Part shown: piece by piece, positions 1 through 7,088 of the stretch
Layout: every line of letters starts with the position of its first letter
Position numbering within the stretch: position 1 is the stretch's first letter
Origin: an uncultured Caryophanales bacterium
GTDB taxonomy: Bacteria > Bacillota_I > Bacilli_A > RFN20 > CAG-826
Assembly (NCBI GenBank): GCA_946622925.1
Contig: CAMOQM010000008.1
Coordinates: 1 to 18,095 of the forward strand
DNA: 18,095 bases
Direction of reading: 5' to 3'
Notes under the pieces: generated by a model
Databases searched by the model: none
What the model saw: the letters and a program-made list of their open reading frames with translations, nothing else
Told to the model about the DNA's origin: nothing
Made by a program: the position numbers and the translations under genes

Positions 1-358
1 TATTGCTAAGCATCTTGTAGATGGAGACTCCGGCTATGGCGTCGAGGGGGATGGCTAAGGATATGCCTTTGGACATCTCCGATATCCCAAACCTTTCCTT
101 TATTTGGCTACGGTATACCGGCCATTTGTCTTCCCTTAATATCGATATGACGATCTCTTTCTTCGGGGCAATGGCCGAAGAGAATGAATAGAACTCCCTT
201 GGAGCCGTGCCCTTACCATATTGGATTATGCTGAAATAAGCCTCGTTATCCCGACATAAACCCGCCACCGCCTCGCCTTGTCCGGCGTTAACGATGGTCA
301 TGACCAAATAGAGCTGTTTGATGCGATGAGTCGCTTCATAGGGGATGAAATCGCTCAT
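1..358 (-). CDS. PII-like (GlnB-fold) regulatory protein, partial (C-terminus beyond window)
   Basis: I translated this from the minus strand; it runs off the left edge with 119 residues visible. It begins with ATG at 358-356, inside an ATGA overlap with the stop of the DUF1538 gene, and has a strong GAGGAGGAGG ribosome site at 372-363. The visible part looks like the PII/GlnB fold: a first strand (LYLVMTIV, about 16-23), AGQGEAV (about 25-31), a GKGTA turn (about 48-52) where PII proteins carry G-(R/K)-G-T-A, a second strand (KKEIVISIL, about 66-74), and KGISLAIPLDAIAGVS (about 97-112), which resembles the PII C-terminal strand. The stretch that would be the T-loop is short, and the classical uridylylated-Tyr context of GlnB is not evident. 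PII proteins sense nucleotides or metabolites and gate membrane transporters, so the gene probably regulates the coupled DUF1538 protein. The assignment rests on motif pattern and context. Confidence 0.7.
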   Translation of the reverse strand, partial: MSDFIPYEATHRIKQLYLVMTIVNAGQGEAVAGLCRDNEAYFSIIQYGKGTAPREFYSFSSAIAPKKEIVISILREDKWPVYRSQIKERFGISEMSKGISLAIPLDAIAGVSIYKMLSN

Positions 359-1944
359 AGGGCCTCCTCCTCTAAACCAAAATGGATGATTTGATCATCG
401 TTTTCTTCAACTAAACGCTTCCTGGCTTTGTTTAAGGCGTGGGATTTGGTCAAAACCGCGGAGAAGCCCATGCCTTGGATAACAATTAAAGGCATCATGG
501 CAACCAAAGCGACTAACCCAAAGCCATAAAGGTAAACGTCCGAACCGATGGTAATGGATAAACCGATACAGAAAGGCAGCACGAAAGTCGAGGTCATTGG
601 ACCCGAGGCGACGCCGCCTGAGTCAAAGGCCATCGCGGTATAGATCTTAGGAACCAAGAAGGACAAGATGAAGGCGATGATATAACCTGGGATTAAGTAA
701 TAAACGATGGGGAATTCAAAGTGGCAACGGATGACGTGCATGGCAACCGCAACCCCGTTGGAAATGGCCAAAATCCAAAGGACCCGTGACTTCTTAATGG
801 CGCCGTCGGATACCTCTTGGATTTGTTCAACCAAGACGTGGACCGCTGGTTCGGCCAAGACCCCGAATATTCCAAATAGAGCCCCAATACCCATGGCCCA
901 ATAGTGAAGATGAGGTTTGCTACCAAGCATAAATCCGACGTTTTGGGCAACCGGCATAAAGCCCCAGCTGACCGCGGTAAGGAAAGAAACCAAGCCGACG
1001 TAGGTTAGAACCATGCCTAGGATGATGGAAAGCACCTTTCTCCAGGGCAATTTGATAAATATCAATTCGTATATTAAGAAGAAGGCTAGCAAAGGGCCGA
1101 CCGATAATCCAACATCGCCCAAAGAACGGACGAAAATGCCAAGAAAACGGGCCCAAACGTCATCGCCGGTCGGGGTATACGGGTAGGTGGTGGGCAGGCC
1201 TTGGCCCATCGCCCTCATGATTAAGGAAATGATGATGACGGCCAAGATGGGACCGACCGAACATAAGGCGGTTAAACCGAATGAATCTTCGGAGTTGCTC
1301 CCGGATTTACGAGACGCCGATAAGCCTAAACCAAAGCCCAAAAGGAAAGGAACGGTGACCGGTCCGGTGGTGACTCCTCCCGAATCAAAACAAATCGGTA
1401 GGAACCTAGGATCGATTAAGTAAATAAGGGTGAAAGCCAGGGCATAGAAAGCTAGGAACATCACCTTTAGGTCTTGCTTTAAAGAGACACGGATTACCCC
1501 AACCACCAAAAACAAACCTACGCCTACGCCGATGGCGATGACGATGATAAAAGAAGGCAAACCAATCTGACCAGAAAGCACCGAAAGGTCGGGCTCGGCC
1601 ACGGTAACCAGGACCCCCAATACGAAGGTCATGATCAATACGAAGACCAAGTTTTTCTTCTTAACCAAGGATCCACCGATGATTTTGCCGACTTCGGTCA
1701 TGGATTCTTCAGTTCCGGCATTAAATAAGGCCATGCCAAAGACAATCATGATAACGGCGATGGAGAATCCAATCATGGTATTGTCGCTTAATAAATAAGT
1801 GTGTCCCGAACCATCGGTAAAATAATCCGGCGCCAAGGCAAAACGGGTGACCAAAAAGAAGACGACTACGACAATCGCGATAGGCAAAGTCGATAGCGCC
1901 GATTCTTTAAATTTGCCAAGCCAGTACTTAACGCCGCTTGCCAT
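355..1944 (-). CDS. DUF1538 family duplicated integral membrane protein
   Basis: This is a 529-residue polytopic membrane protein, about a dozen hydrophobic segments by eye, made of two homologous halves. The halves show paired signatures: AEPDLSVL..QI (about 115-127) with AEPAVHVL..QI (about 363-375), and FDSGGVTTGPVT (about 186-197) with FDSGGVASGPMT (about 440-451). The FDSGGV-x-(T/S)GP-x-T signature is what I know from DUF1538, a family without an established biochemical function. The duplication suggests a transporter or channel. The reading frame is open to an ATG at 1971, but I chose the ATG at 1944, which has AAGGGG (1954-1949) just upstream. This gives a 17-base overlap with the pseudouridine synthase gene. 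The stop overlaps the start of the PII-like gene as ATGA, so the two proteins are probably made together. The C-terminus is charged and cytosolic-looking. Confidence 0.85.
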   Translation of the reverse strand: MASGVKYWLGKFKESALSTLPIAIVVVVFFLVTRFALAPDYFTDGSGHTYLLSDNTMIGFSIAVIMIVFGMALFNAGTEESMTEVGKIIGGSLVKKKNLVFVLIMTFVLGVLVTVAEPDLSVLSGQIGLPSFIIVIAIGVGVGLFLVVGVIRVSLKQDLKVMFLAFYALAFTLIYLIDPRFLPICFDSGGVTTGPVTVPFLLGFGLGLSASRKSGSNSEDSFGLTALCSVGPILAVIIISLIMRAMGQGLPTTYPYTPTGDDVWARFLGIFVRSLGDVGLSVGPLLAFFLIYELIFIKLPWRKVLSIILGMVLTYVGLVSFLTAVSWGFMPVAQNVGFMLGSKPHLHYWAMGIGALFGIFGVLAEPAVHVLVEQIQEVSDGAIKKSRVLWILAISNGVAVAMHVIRCHFEFPIVYYLIPGYIIAFILSFLVPKIYTAMAFDSGGVASGPMTSTFVLPFCIGLSITIGSDVYLYGFGLVALVAMMPLIVIQGMGFSAVLTKSHALNKARKRLVEENDDQIIHFGLEEEAL

Positions 1945-2986
1945 ATTTCCCCTTCTTTCGTGACTCCCCATAGTAATCTATCTTCCGGGCTTTGCCCTTT
2001 TTGATTTTGGTTTCGCTGCGGGTATCCCGCTCTTTTTGTTTAGGCTTAGGTGCTTCTTTCTTAACTGAGCCAAACATCAGGGTTTTGAACTCTTGGGGCA
2101 TCTCGGTCACGAAATGATAGGCCTTGCCGTTATGGGGGTTAGTAAACTTAAGCGAATAAGCGTGCAAGCCAAGTCTTTTAATCGGATCGGCAGGTTCGCC
2201 ATATTTATCGTCACCTATAACGAAATGGCCTTGGTTACCAAGTTGAACACGGATTTGGTTCTTCCTACCTGAATCAATATGAACATCAAGTAAGCTATAG
2301 CCGTTTTTATAGGCGATTTCCTTATAGCTAGTGATGGCCAGCTTACCTTTGGCTTTGTTTTTGGTCACATACACCAAATGCAGGTCGTTTTGGTCTAAAT
2401 AATCGCGAAGGGTGGCTTCTTTCGGCTCCATTTGACCTTCGACGATCGCGTAATAGCCACGGTCTTTGACAATTTCTTGCCAGGAGTTCTGCAAAGCTTC
2501 TTTTACAACGTTGCTTTTGGCGAAAATCAAAACGCCCGAAGTGTCTTCATCCAAGCGGTGGACGACGTAGATACGGTCTTTCTTATTTTTGGAAGAAACA
2601 TAATCCGAAATAAGACGGTAAGCAGTCCTTCCTTTTTCCCTATCCGAAGCCACGGATAATAATCCCGAGGGTTTGTTAATAGCGATGATATCCTCATCTT
2701 CATAAATGATTGGAAGGTCTTTCCGGGTGTGTTTGGTCAAAGGGGTTTTCGAGATCGTAACGACGTCTTCTTTAACTAATGGATAATCAAATTGCGAAAC
2801 GGGTACCCCATTAACGGCCACGCAATGCTTGGCAAGGATAGTCTTAACGTTCTTCTTAGGAAGTTTGGGGAGTTTGAAATACAAAAAATCAAGCAGGCCT
2901 TCCTCAACATAGACCTTATATTCGGTGATGTTGCGAGGATCGACCAAACCTTTGGTGGAACTTGGTTTTTTGTCGTTTTTGTTCAT
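1928..2986 (-). CDS. RluA-family rRNA pseudouridine synthase
   Basis: This 352-residue protein should isomerise specific uridines in rRNA (23S by family precedent) to pseudouridine in the cytoplasm. An S4-like RNA-binding region lies at about 28-80 (FLYFKLPKLPKK..VNGVPV). The catalytic domain follows, with NKPSGLLS (104-111) and HRLDEDTSG (143-151); Asp146 is the catalytic residue by family precedent. An R-(K/R)-NQIRVQL motif near 242-250 is also typical. The last 45 or so residues form a Lys/Arg-rich tail (KKGKARK..RKKGKYGKRR), longer than usual and likely to bind RNA. The start overlaps the patatin stop as ATGA at 2986-2983, which implies translational coupling; the nearest GGAG lies about 14 bases upstream. 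The exact target uridine cannot be told from sequence, so I give no symbol. Confidence 0.93.
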   Translation of the reverse strand: MNKNDKKPSSTKGLVDPRNITEYKVYVEEGLLDFLYFKLPKLPKKNVKTILAKHCVAVNGVPVSQFDYPLVKEDVVTISKTPLTKHTRKDLPIIYEDEDIIAINKPSGLLSVASDREKGRTAYRLISDYVSSKNKKDRIYVVHRLDEDTSGVLIFAKSNVVKEALQNSWQEIVKDRGYYAIVEGQMEPKEATLRDYLDQNDLHLVYVTKNKAKGKLAITSYKEIAYKNGYSLLDVHIDSGRKNQIRVQLGNQGHFVIGDDKYGEPADPIKRLGLHAYSLKFTNPHNGKAYHFVTEMPQEFKTLMFGSVKKEAPKPKQKERDTRSETKIKKGKARKIDYYGESRKKGKYGKRR

Positions 2987-3840
2987 TTGCTTAAGTATTT
3001 CTCCAAGGCTTCTAACCTATCCAAGGCCGCTTGCCTTCCCTGTTGGTAGAGCTCTTCTAGTTTTGCTTTGTTGGTTTCGGCGATTCCGACTTTAGGCGGG
3101 ATGTCGGGACGGATAACGAAGACGCGACCCTGCTCCTCAAGCTCTCGAATCTTCTTCATGCCGTCATTGAAATAAGAAGCCCCGTTAATGTAGGTTTTGA
3201 TGAATTCCTCGTGGCCTTTATATCTACGCAAGGCCTTACGGGCGGTCTTTTCTTTGACTTTAGGCTGAATGAAGCCTAGTTCCCTAGTGAGGATAATGAC
3301 GATCTTTTCTACCCCGTCATTAAGCGGCTTCTTATAAGGCACGGGGGCGACTTGGCCGCCATCAAGATATTGCTTGTTGCCGATCTTTATGGGACGGGAA
3401 TATAAAGGCAAAGAGGCCGAAGCGGCCACCGAGCGGTAGGTGGTTTTCTTATCGGCCACCTTAGGTAAATATTCCTCGTGGCCAGTTTGTAAGCAGGTTG
3501 CGCAGGAATAGAACTCGATGGGACTAGAGAAGAAAGCCTCTTCGTTAAAGGGGCATTTCGTCTTGGGAATTGTGTAAAAAAGGTATTTGAAGTTAAAAAG
3601 ATTGCGGGTAAGTAAGAAGTTACGGACAGAGACAAAACGTTTATCGCGCATTAGCTCGGTGACCACATAATGGCTGCGTCCGATATCTTCGGAAATGTAA
3701 TTGATTAAGCACAAAGCCCCGGCGCTGGTGCCGTAGACTTTAGAAAAGATAAGGCCCTTTTCGCTTAGTACGTCCAAAGCCCCGGCCGCGAACGCTCCGC
3801 GGGTGCCTCCGCCTTGAACAACTAGACCCCCATCAATCAT
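2983..3840 (-). CDS. Patatin-like phospholipase (YjjU/RssA-type)
   Basis: This 285-residue cytosolic serine hydrolase should cleave acyl esters of phospholipids or related lipids. All patatin motifs are present: oxyanion-hole GGGTRG (10-15), nucleophile elbow GTSAG (37-41, Ser39) and DGG (160-162, Asp160 of the Ser-Asp dyad). The C-terminal third (VFVIRPDIPPKVG, then helical) resembles bacterial YjjU-like proteins. A cluster of Cys (about 96, 113, 116) is visible. The frame is open to 3969, but that extension would run into the divergent nucleotidase gene. The ATG at 3840 has AGGAAAG (3851-3845) in front and starts exactly at the conserved N-terminus. It is the first gene of the operon with rluA-type, DUF1538 and PII-like genes. 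Substrate and physiological role are unknown. Confidence 0.92.
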   Translation of the reverse strand: MIDGGLVVQGGGTRGAFAAGALDVLSEKGLIFSKVYGTSAGALCLINYISEDIGRSHYVVTELMRDKRFVSVRNFLLTRNLFNFKYLFYTIPKTKCPFNEEAFFSSPIEFYSCATCLQTGHEEYLPKVADKKTTYRSVAASASLPLYSRPIKIGNKQYLDGGQVAPVPYKKPLNDGVEKIVIILTRELGFIQPKVKEKTARKALRRYKGHEEFIKTYINGASYFNDGMKKIRELEEQGRVFVIRPDIPPKVGIAETNKAKLEELYQQGRQAALDRLEALEKYLSK

Positions 3841-3866
3841 TATGCTTTCCTGCCTTTCGTAGGTAA

Positions 3867-3882
3867 TGTTATAGTTGTTGGG
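3867..3882 (+). promoter_or_regulatory. Extended -10 promoter of the nucleotidase gene, predicted leaderless
   Basis: TGTTATAGT at 3867-3875 is a TGn-type extended -10 (TG, one base, TATAGT). No good -35 is seen (TTCCTG at 3847-3852 at best). Counting 7 bases from the end of the hexamer puts +1 at 3882, the G of the GTG start codon. An in-frame TAA at 3864 and the absence of a Shine-Dalgarno site support a leaderless message. Confidence 0.5.
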
Positions 3883-3896
3883 TGAAAAACTCAAAG
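3868..3896 (-). promoter_or_regulatory. Putative promoter of the patatin operon
   Basis: On the minus strand a -10 candidate TATAAC lies at 3873-3868. Weak -35 candidates are TTTGAG (16-base spacer) or TTGAGT (15-base spacer) within 3889-3895. Transcription would begin near 3861, leaving a leader of about 20 bases that carries the AGGAAAG ribosome site. The -35 lies inside the first codons of the divergent nucleotidase gene, and the -10 overlaps the nucleotidase -10. Confidence 0.4.
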
Positions 3897-5432
3897 AAAT
3901 TATTAATTTCTTCCCTATTTGTCCCATTTTTATTGACTTCATGCGGATGTGGAACCCCCATTTCTTCACAAAAAGGTGAAGGAAATGAAAGTAGTTCTTT
4001 GCCCTCTTCTGAACTAAGCCAGTCCTCGGGTCAACTTGGGCCAGTAGACTTCGACATCTATTGCGTTAACGACTTCCATGGTTCAATAAACGAACAGACC
4101 AATGGACGTTATTATGAATCGGGCATAAAGAAGTATTTTGGTGACCTCCAAGCCAAGGTGGAAGCTGATCCCGAACACACCATCGTCTTATCCACGGGAG
4201 ATATGTTCCAAGGCTCTTTCGAAAGCAATTCAAACTATGGTCTATTAATAACCGAAGCCATGAATGCGGTGCCCTTTGACGCCATGACATTAGGGAACCA
4301 CGAATTCGATTATGGGAGAGATAGACTTAACGCCATAAAAGAGGCGGCCGATTTCCCAATACTAGGTGGCAACATCATTAATCTCCAAGGCGAGAACCTC
4401 GAAGAATTCCCCGCCTACACCACTTTCGAAAGAGGCGGTTATAAATTTGGGATTGTCGGGATGATTGGGGAGGGGCAAACCTCCTCCATCACCTCTTCCC
4501 ATGTTTCGGATCTAGTCTTTGCTAATCCTGAGAAATACGCCTTAGCGGCCTCTAAGTACCTAAGGGAACAAGAAGGCTGCGACGCCATCATCTTGACCCT
4601 CCATGACGATTGCTCTTCCTTAACCGATTGGGTCTCCGCTTCTTCCTTAAGCCAGCACTTCGACGGAGTCTTCTGCGGGCATAGCCATACCCGGAACAAA
4701 ACCAACATCGGAGGCCTTACCGCCTTGCAAGCCTATTGCAATGGCGAGGCCTATTCCCACCTTAGATTAGAGGTTAGCAAAACCGGGGTAAAAGAGCGTT
4801 TTGCCGCGGTGGAAAGCGTCACTAATTCATTGCCGGAATCCGAAGAAATAGGGCGGATTTGCGAGAAATATTTTGCAAAAGAGCCATATTTTTCAAAAGC
4901 TAACGCCACCGCCGGAACCTTACTTAACGCCAGCTTAAACGCCACCACGGTTTCTGATCTTGCCTGCGTGGCGATTTATGAAAAGGTCAAAGCCGACCAC
5001 CCTAATCTCCTTTTGGCCATGCAAAATAAACAAAGGGCCAACGTGGCCACCGGCACCGTTGCTTACCGCGACCTCTATAAGGCCATGCCCTTTATGAACA
5101 AGGTCTGCGTCGTCGATATCTTGGGCCAAGACATCATCAAAGAAGCCCAATATAACGAGACCTATTCTAGCCCCGACATCACGGTCGATCCCAACCAAGT
5201 TTATCGCATCGCCGTTATCGATTATTTGCTTTATCACCAAAACTCGAATAAACGATTTGATTACTTTGACCACTTCAAGACCGAGCAAGGAAAACTAATC
5301 CAAACCTATGAAGATGAATACCCGGTCGATTTCGCTTATGACTATATAAAAACCACCCTCGGTGGAACCATCGATGGGCGGGATTATAATGGTAGCCCCA
5401 GCAAGGGCTTTAATGTACTTTCGCAAGCATAA
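3882..5432 (+). CDS. Secreted 5'-nucleotidase / cyclic-nucleotide phosphodiesterase family lipoprotein
   Basis: This 516-residue metallophosphoesterase is anchored outside the cell. It has a lipoprotein signal (Lys-rich start, hydrophobic core, lipobox LTSC with Cys21) and a Ser-rich linker (about 28-50). The two-metal catalytic domain shows NDFHG (63-67), GDMFQG (106-111), GNHEFDYG (138-145), His241 and GHSHT (266-270). A 5'-nucleotidase C-terminal domain (about 340-500) includes YRDLYKAMPF (395-404). Members remove phosphate from nucleotides or open 2',3'-cyclic nucleotides, often for phosphate and nucleoside scavenging. The usual NGGGIR-like substrate loop reads QNKQRAN (381-387), so substrate choice may differ. 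The start is GTG at 3882, forced by an in-frame TAA at 3864, with no Shine-Dalgarno site. The gene stands alone and its last 23 bases overlap the convergent hydrolase gene. Confidence 0.9.
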   Translation: MKNSKKLLISSLFVPFLLTSCGCGTPISSQKGEGNESSSLPSSELSQSSGQLGPVDFDIYCVNDFHGSINEQTNGRYYESGIKKYFGDLQAKVEADPEHTIVLSTGDMFQGSFESNSNYGLLITEAMNAVPFDAMTLGNHEFDYGRDRLNAIKEAADFPILGGNIINLQGENLEEFPAYTTFERGGYKFGIVGMIGEGQTSSITSSHVSDLVFANPEKYALAASKYLREQEGCDAIILTLHDDCSSLTDWVSASSLSQHFDGVFCGHSHTRNKTNIGGLTALQAYCNGEAYSHLRLEVSKTGVKERFAAVESVTNSLPESEEIGRICEKYFAKEPYFSKANATAGTLLNASLNATTVSDLACVAIYEKVKADHPNLLLAMQNKQRANVATGTVAYRDLYKAMPFMNKVCVVDILGQDIIKEAQYNETYSSPDITVDPNQVYRIAVIDYLLYHQNSNKRFDYFDHFKTEQGKLIQTYEDEYPVDFAYDYIKTTLGGTIDGRDYNGSPSKGFNVLSQA

Positions 5433-6312
5433 AGTCAACCATCGCCTGATTGACTTTTAACGATTCTGGCAAATCCATTTTCGTCAGGTTATGGACGTGG
5501 TCGACTTTACGGTTATCGCTGTCTAAATAAAGATAGGTCAAATCTTTTCCTAAGGCCTTGGAATCTTCGTCTAGCAGCTTTGAGTTGAAGCCGATGAAGT
5601 CATTACGGCAACTCGATACAAAGATAGGCAAGTTGAATTCCTTAAAGTTAACCCTTGGGCAATGGGCTTTCACCAAATCTAAGTTATCGCATTCCGGCCC
5701 AAACATTTGATGCCGGACATATTTGGTAAGGCCTTTGGTCGCCGCCGTATTAACGTAATCATAAACTGGACAACTTAATAAAATGCCTTGGAGATTAAGG
5801 TTATCCAAACTTGGTTTGCCTAGGTTTTCTCTAACGTTAGGCAAGGTTAAGGCCTCAGCTAGTAGCAAAGCATAATGGCCACCCGCCGAATCGCCGGTTA
5901 GGAAAAGCTTTTCCCCGACCCCATATTCCTTCATATGCGTAGCAAAATGTTGGAACTGCTCATAGATAGCCCCGAATTGTTCCTTTGGCCCGATTTTTCC
6001 ATTTCCCAAAGGGTAATCTAGCAAAACTATATCGAAGCCTTTCTCCAAAAAGAAATTCATGAAGGTATGGTTATGCCTTCTAGTGGAATAGACATAGGCC
6101 CCGCCATGGACGTCGACCAAGGTAATGCCTAATCTATTTTCCGGTTTAGCCAAAATCACATCATAACGGTAGCAATCCTGGCAACCCTCTTCCGGAGCGA
6201 TATCTAAAAACTTGGTATAGCCTGCAAAGTCCGGCTTATTCGCCACGATCTGATCTCCACTTTTATTGAGGTAGTGTTTGATTATTTTAAGGACCAGTCT
6301 ATTTACTCTCAT
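5410..6312 (-). CDS. Alpha/beta-hydrolase, HSL-type carboxylesterase
   Basis: This 300-residue cytosolic esterase-like protein belongs to the alpha/beta-hydrolase fold-3 (hormone-sensitive-lipase-like) group. It has the oxyanion HGG (69-71) after a hydrophobic strand (LGITLVDV) and the nucleophile elbow GDSAGG (140-145, Ser142). A probable acid lies at Asp238 (CRND) and a catalytic His at 272 or 274 (DHVHN). No signal peptide is seen. It is the third gene of the GH2-HAD-hydrolase operon; its start overlaps the HAD stop as ATGA, with AGGAG 7 bases ahead. In this setting it may remove acyl groups (for example acetate) from sugars released by the GH2 enzyme, but that is inference. It is Cys-rich near the N-terminus (Cys44, Cys47). 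Confidence 0.87.
   Translation of the reverse strand: MRVNRLVLKIIKHYLNKSGDQIVANKPDFAGYTKFLDIAPEEGCQDCYRYDVILAKPENRLGITLVDVHGGAYVYSTRRHNHTFMNFFLEKGFDIVLLDYPLGNGKIGPKEQFGAIYEQFQHFATHMKEYGVGEKLFLTGDSAGGHYALLLAEALTLPNVRENLGKPSLDNLNLQGILLSCPVYDYVNTAATKGLTKYVRHQMFGPECDNLDLVKAHCPRVNFKEFNLPIFVSSCRNDFIGFNSKLLDEDSKALGKDLTYLYLDSDNRKVDHVHNLTKMDLPESLKVNQAMVDFMLAKVH
5431..5458 (+). terminator. Possible terminator hairpin after the nucleotidase gene
   Basis: AAAGTCAA (5431-5438) and TTGACTTT (5450-5457) form a perfect 8-base-pair stem with an 11-base loop. It begins at the nucleotidase stop codon and ends in TTTT. It lies inside the 3' coding part of the convergent hydrolase. The stem is AT-rich and the U-run short, so termination would be inefficient at best. 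Confidence 0.4.
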
Positions 6313-7088
6313 CTTAAGACTCCTAATTTATAAAGGGCGTTAGCTAGACCATCTTCCCCAATTGGATCGGTAACGTAATCGGCGGCCTGTTTAACCTCGT
6401 CTCGCCCATTTCCCATGGCTACGAAGAAAGAAGAATCCCGCATCGAGATATCCTGGAAATCATCTCCAAAGGAGATGGTCTCTTCTTTACTCACTCCGAT
6501 TTCTTTTAGGATATAGGCGATTCCTTCGCCTTTTAGGTGCTGGCTAGGCATGATGTCTAGCCCATAATCATGGAAACGATAAAAGCAAAGATGAGGGAGC
6601 AGCTTTTTAAGTTCTTCATCATGATTGTCCGGAGCGAACAACAGGGTCCCAGTGCATTGGCCATGGCTATATTTTCGGATTGGGGGCACCGCATCGGCGT
6701 AGTCGGCATGGTAACGTTCCAAATATTCGTTGCCTGGGGCGATAAGGAATCTGGATTTAGGGGTAACGACCTCCATGGTCAAAGAATTCTTATGGGCATA
6801 AGAGCAAAGCTTTCTAACGTCCTTTTCTTCCATAAGGATCTTTAAGACATATTTACGGCCCACCACGGCGATGGCTCCAGAACTAGAGATATATCCATCC
6901 CATTTGATACCGAGGTCGAAAGTCCCGAATTCAACTTGGCTATGATAGGGTCTAGCTGAACATAAAAACACCTTCACGCCTTGCTTCTTTAAGGCTTTGA
7001 TGGCCTCTATTCCGGAAGCGACGAATTCCCTCTTTTTCCAGTTATAGAGGGTGTTATCTATGTCGAAGAAGGCCGCTTTGACGTTCAT
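6309..7088 (-). CDS. HAD-superfamily phosphatase, Cof type
   Basis: This 259-residue cytosolic HAD hydrolase has all four motifs: DIDNT (9-13, nucleophile Asp9 and acid Asp11), CSARP (Ser44), Lys186 (HLKGEG) and GDDFQD (208-213). The large insert between motifs II and III (about 80-180) is the C2 cap of Cof-type enzymes, which commonly act on sugar phosphates or phosphorylated cofactors. The first motif carries N after the second Asp (DIDN) where G is common. Both ends overlap neighbours by ATGA (7088-7085 with GH2, 6312-6309 with the hydrolase), so it is made with the glycosidase and may act on a sugar phosphate of that pathway. The substrate cannot be told from sequence. Confidence 0.9.
   Translation of the reverse strand: MNVKAAFFDIDNTLYNWKKREFVASGIEAIKALKKQGVKVFLCSARPYHSQVEFGTFDLGIKWDGYISSSGAIAVVGRKYVLKILMEEKDVRKLCSYAHKNSLTMEVVTPKSRFLIAPGNEYLERYHADYADAVPPIRKYSHGQCTGTLLFAPDNHDEELKKLLPHLCFYRFHDYGLDIMPSQHLKGEGIAYILKEIGVSKEETISFGDDFQDISMRDSSFFVAMGNGRDEVKQAADYVTDPIGEDGLANALYKLGVLR

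Noticed and set aside
3841..3969. N-terminal extension of the patatin frame to 3969
   Set aside because: It would overlap the nucleotidase signal peptide region antisense, has no patatin-like sequence, and the ATG at 3840 has a good ribosome site.
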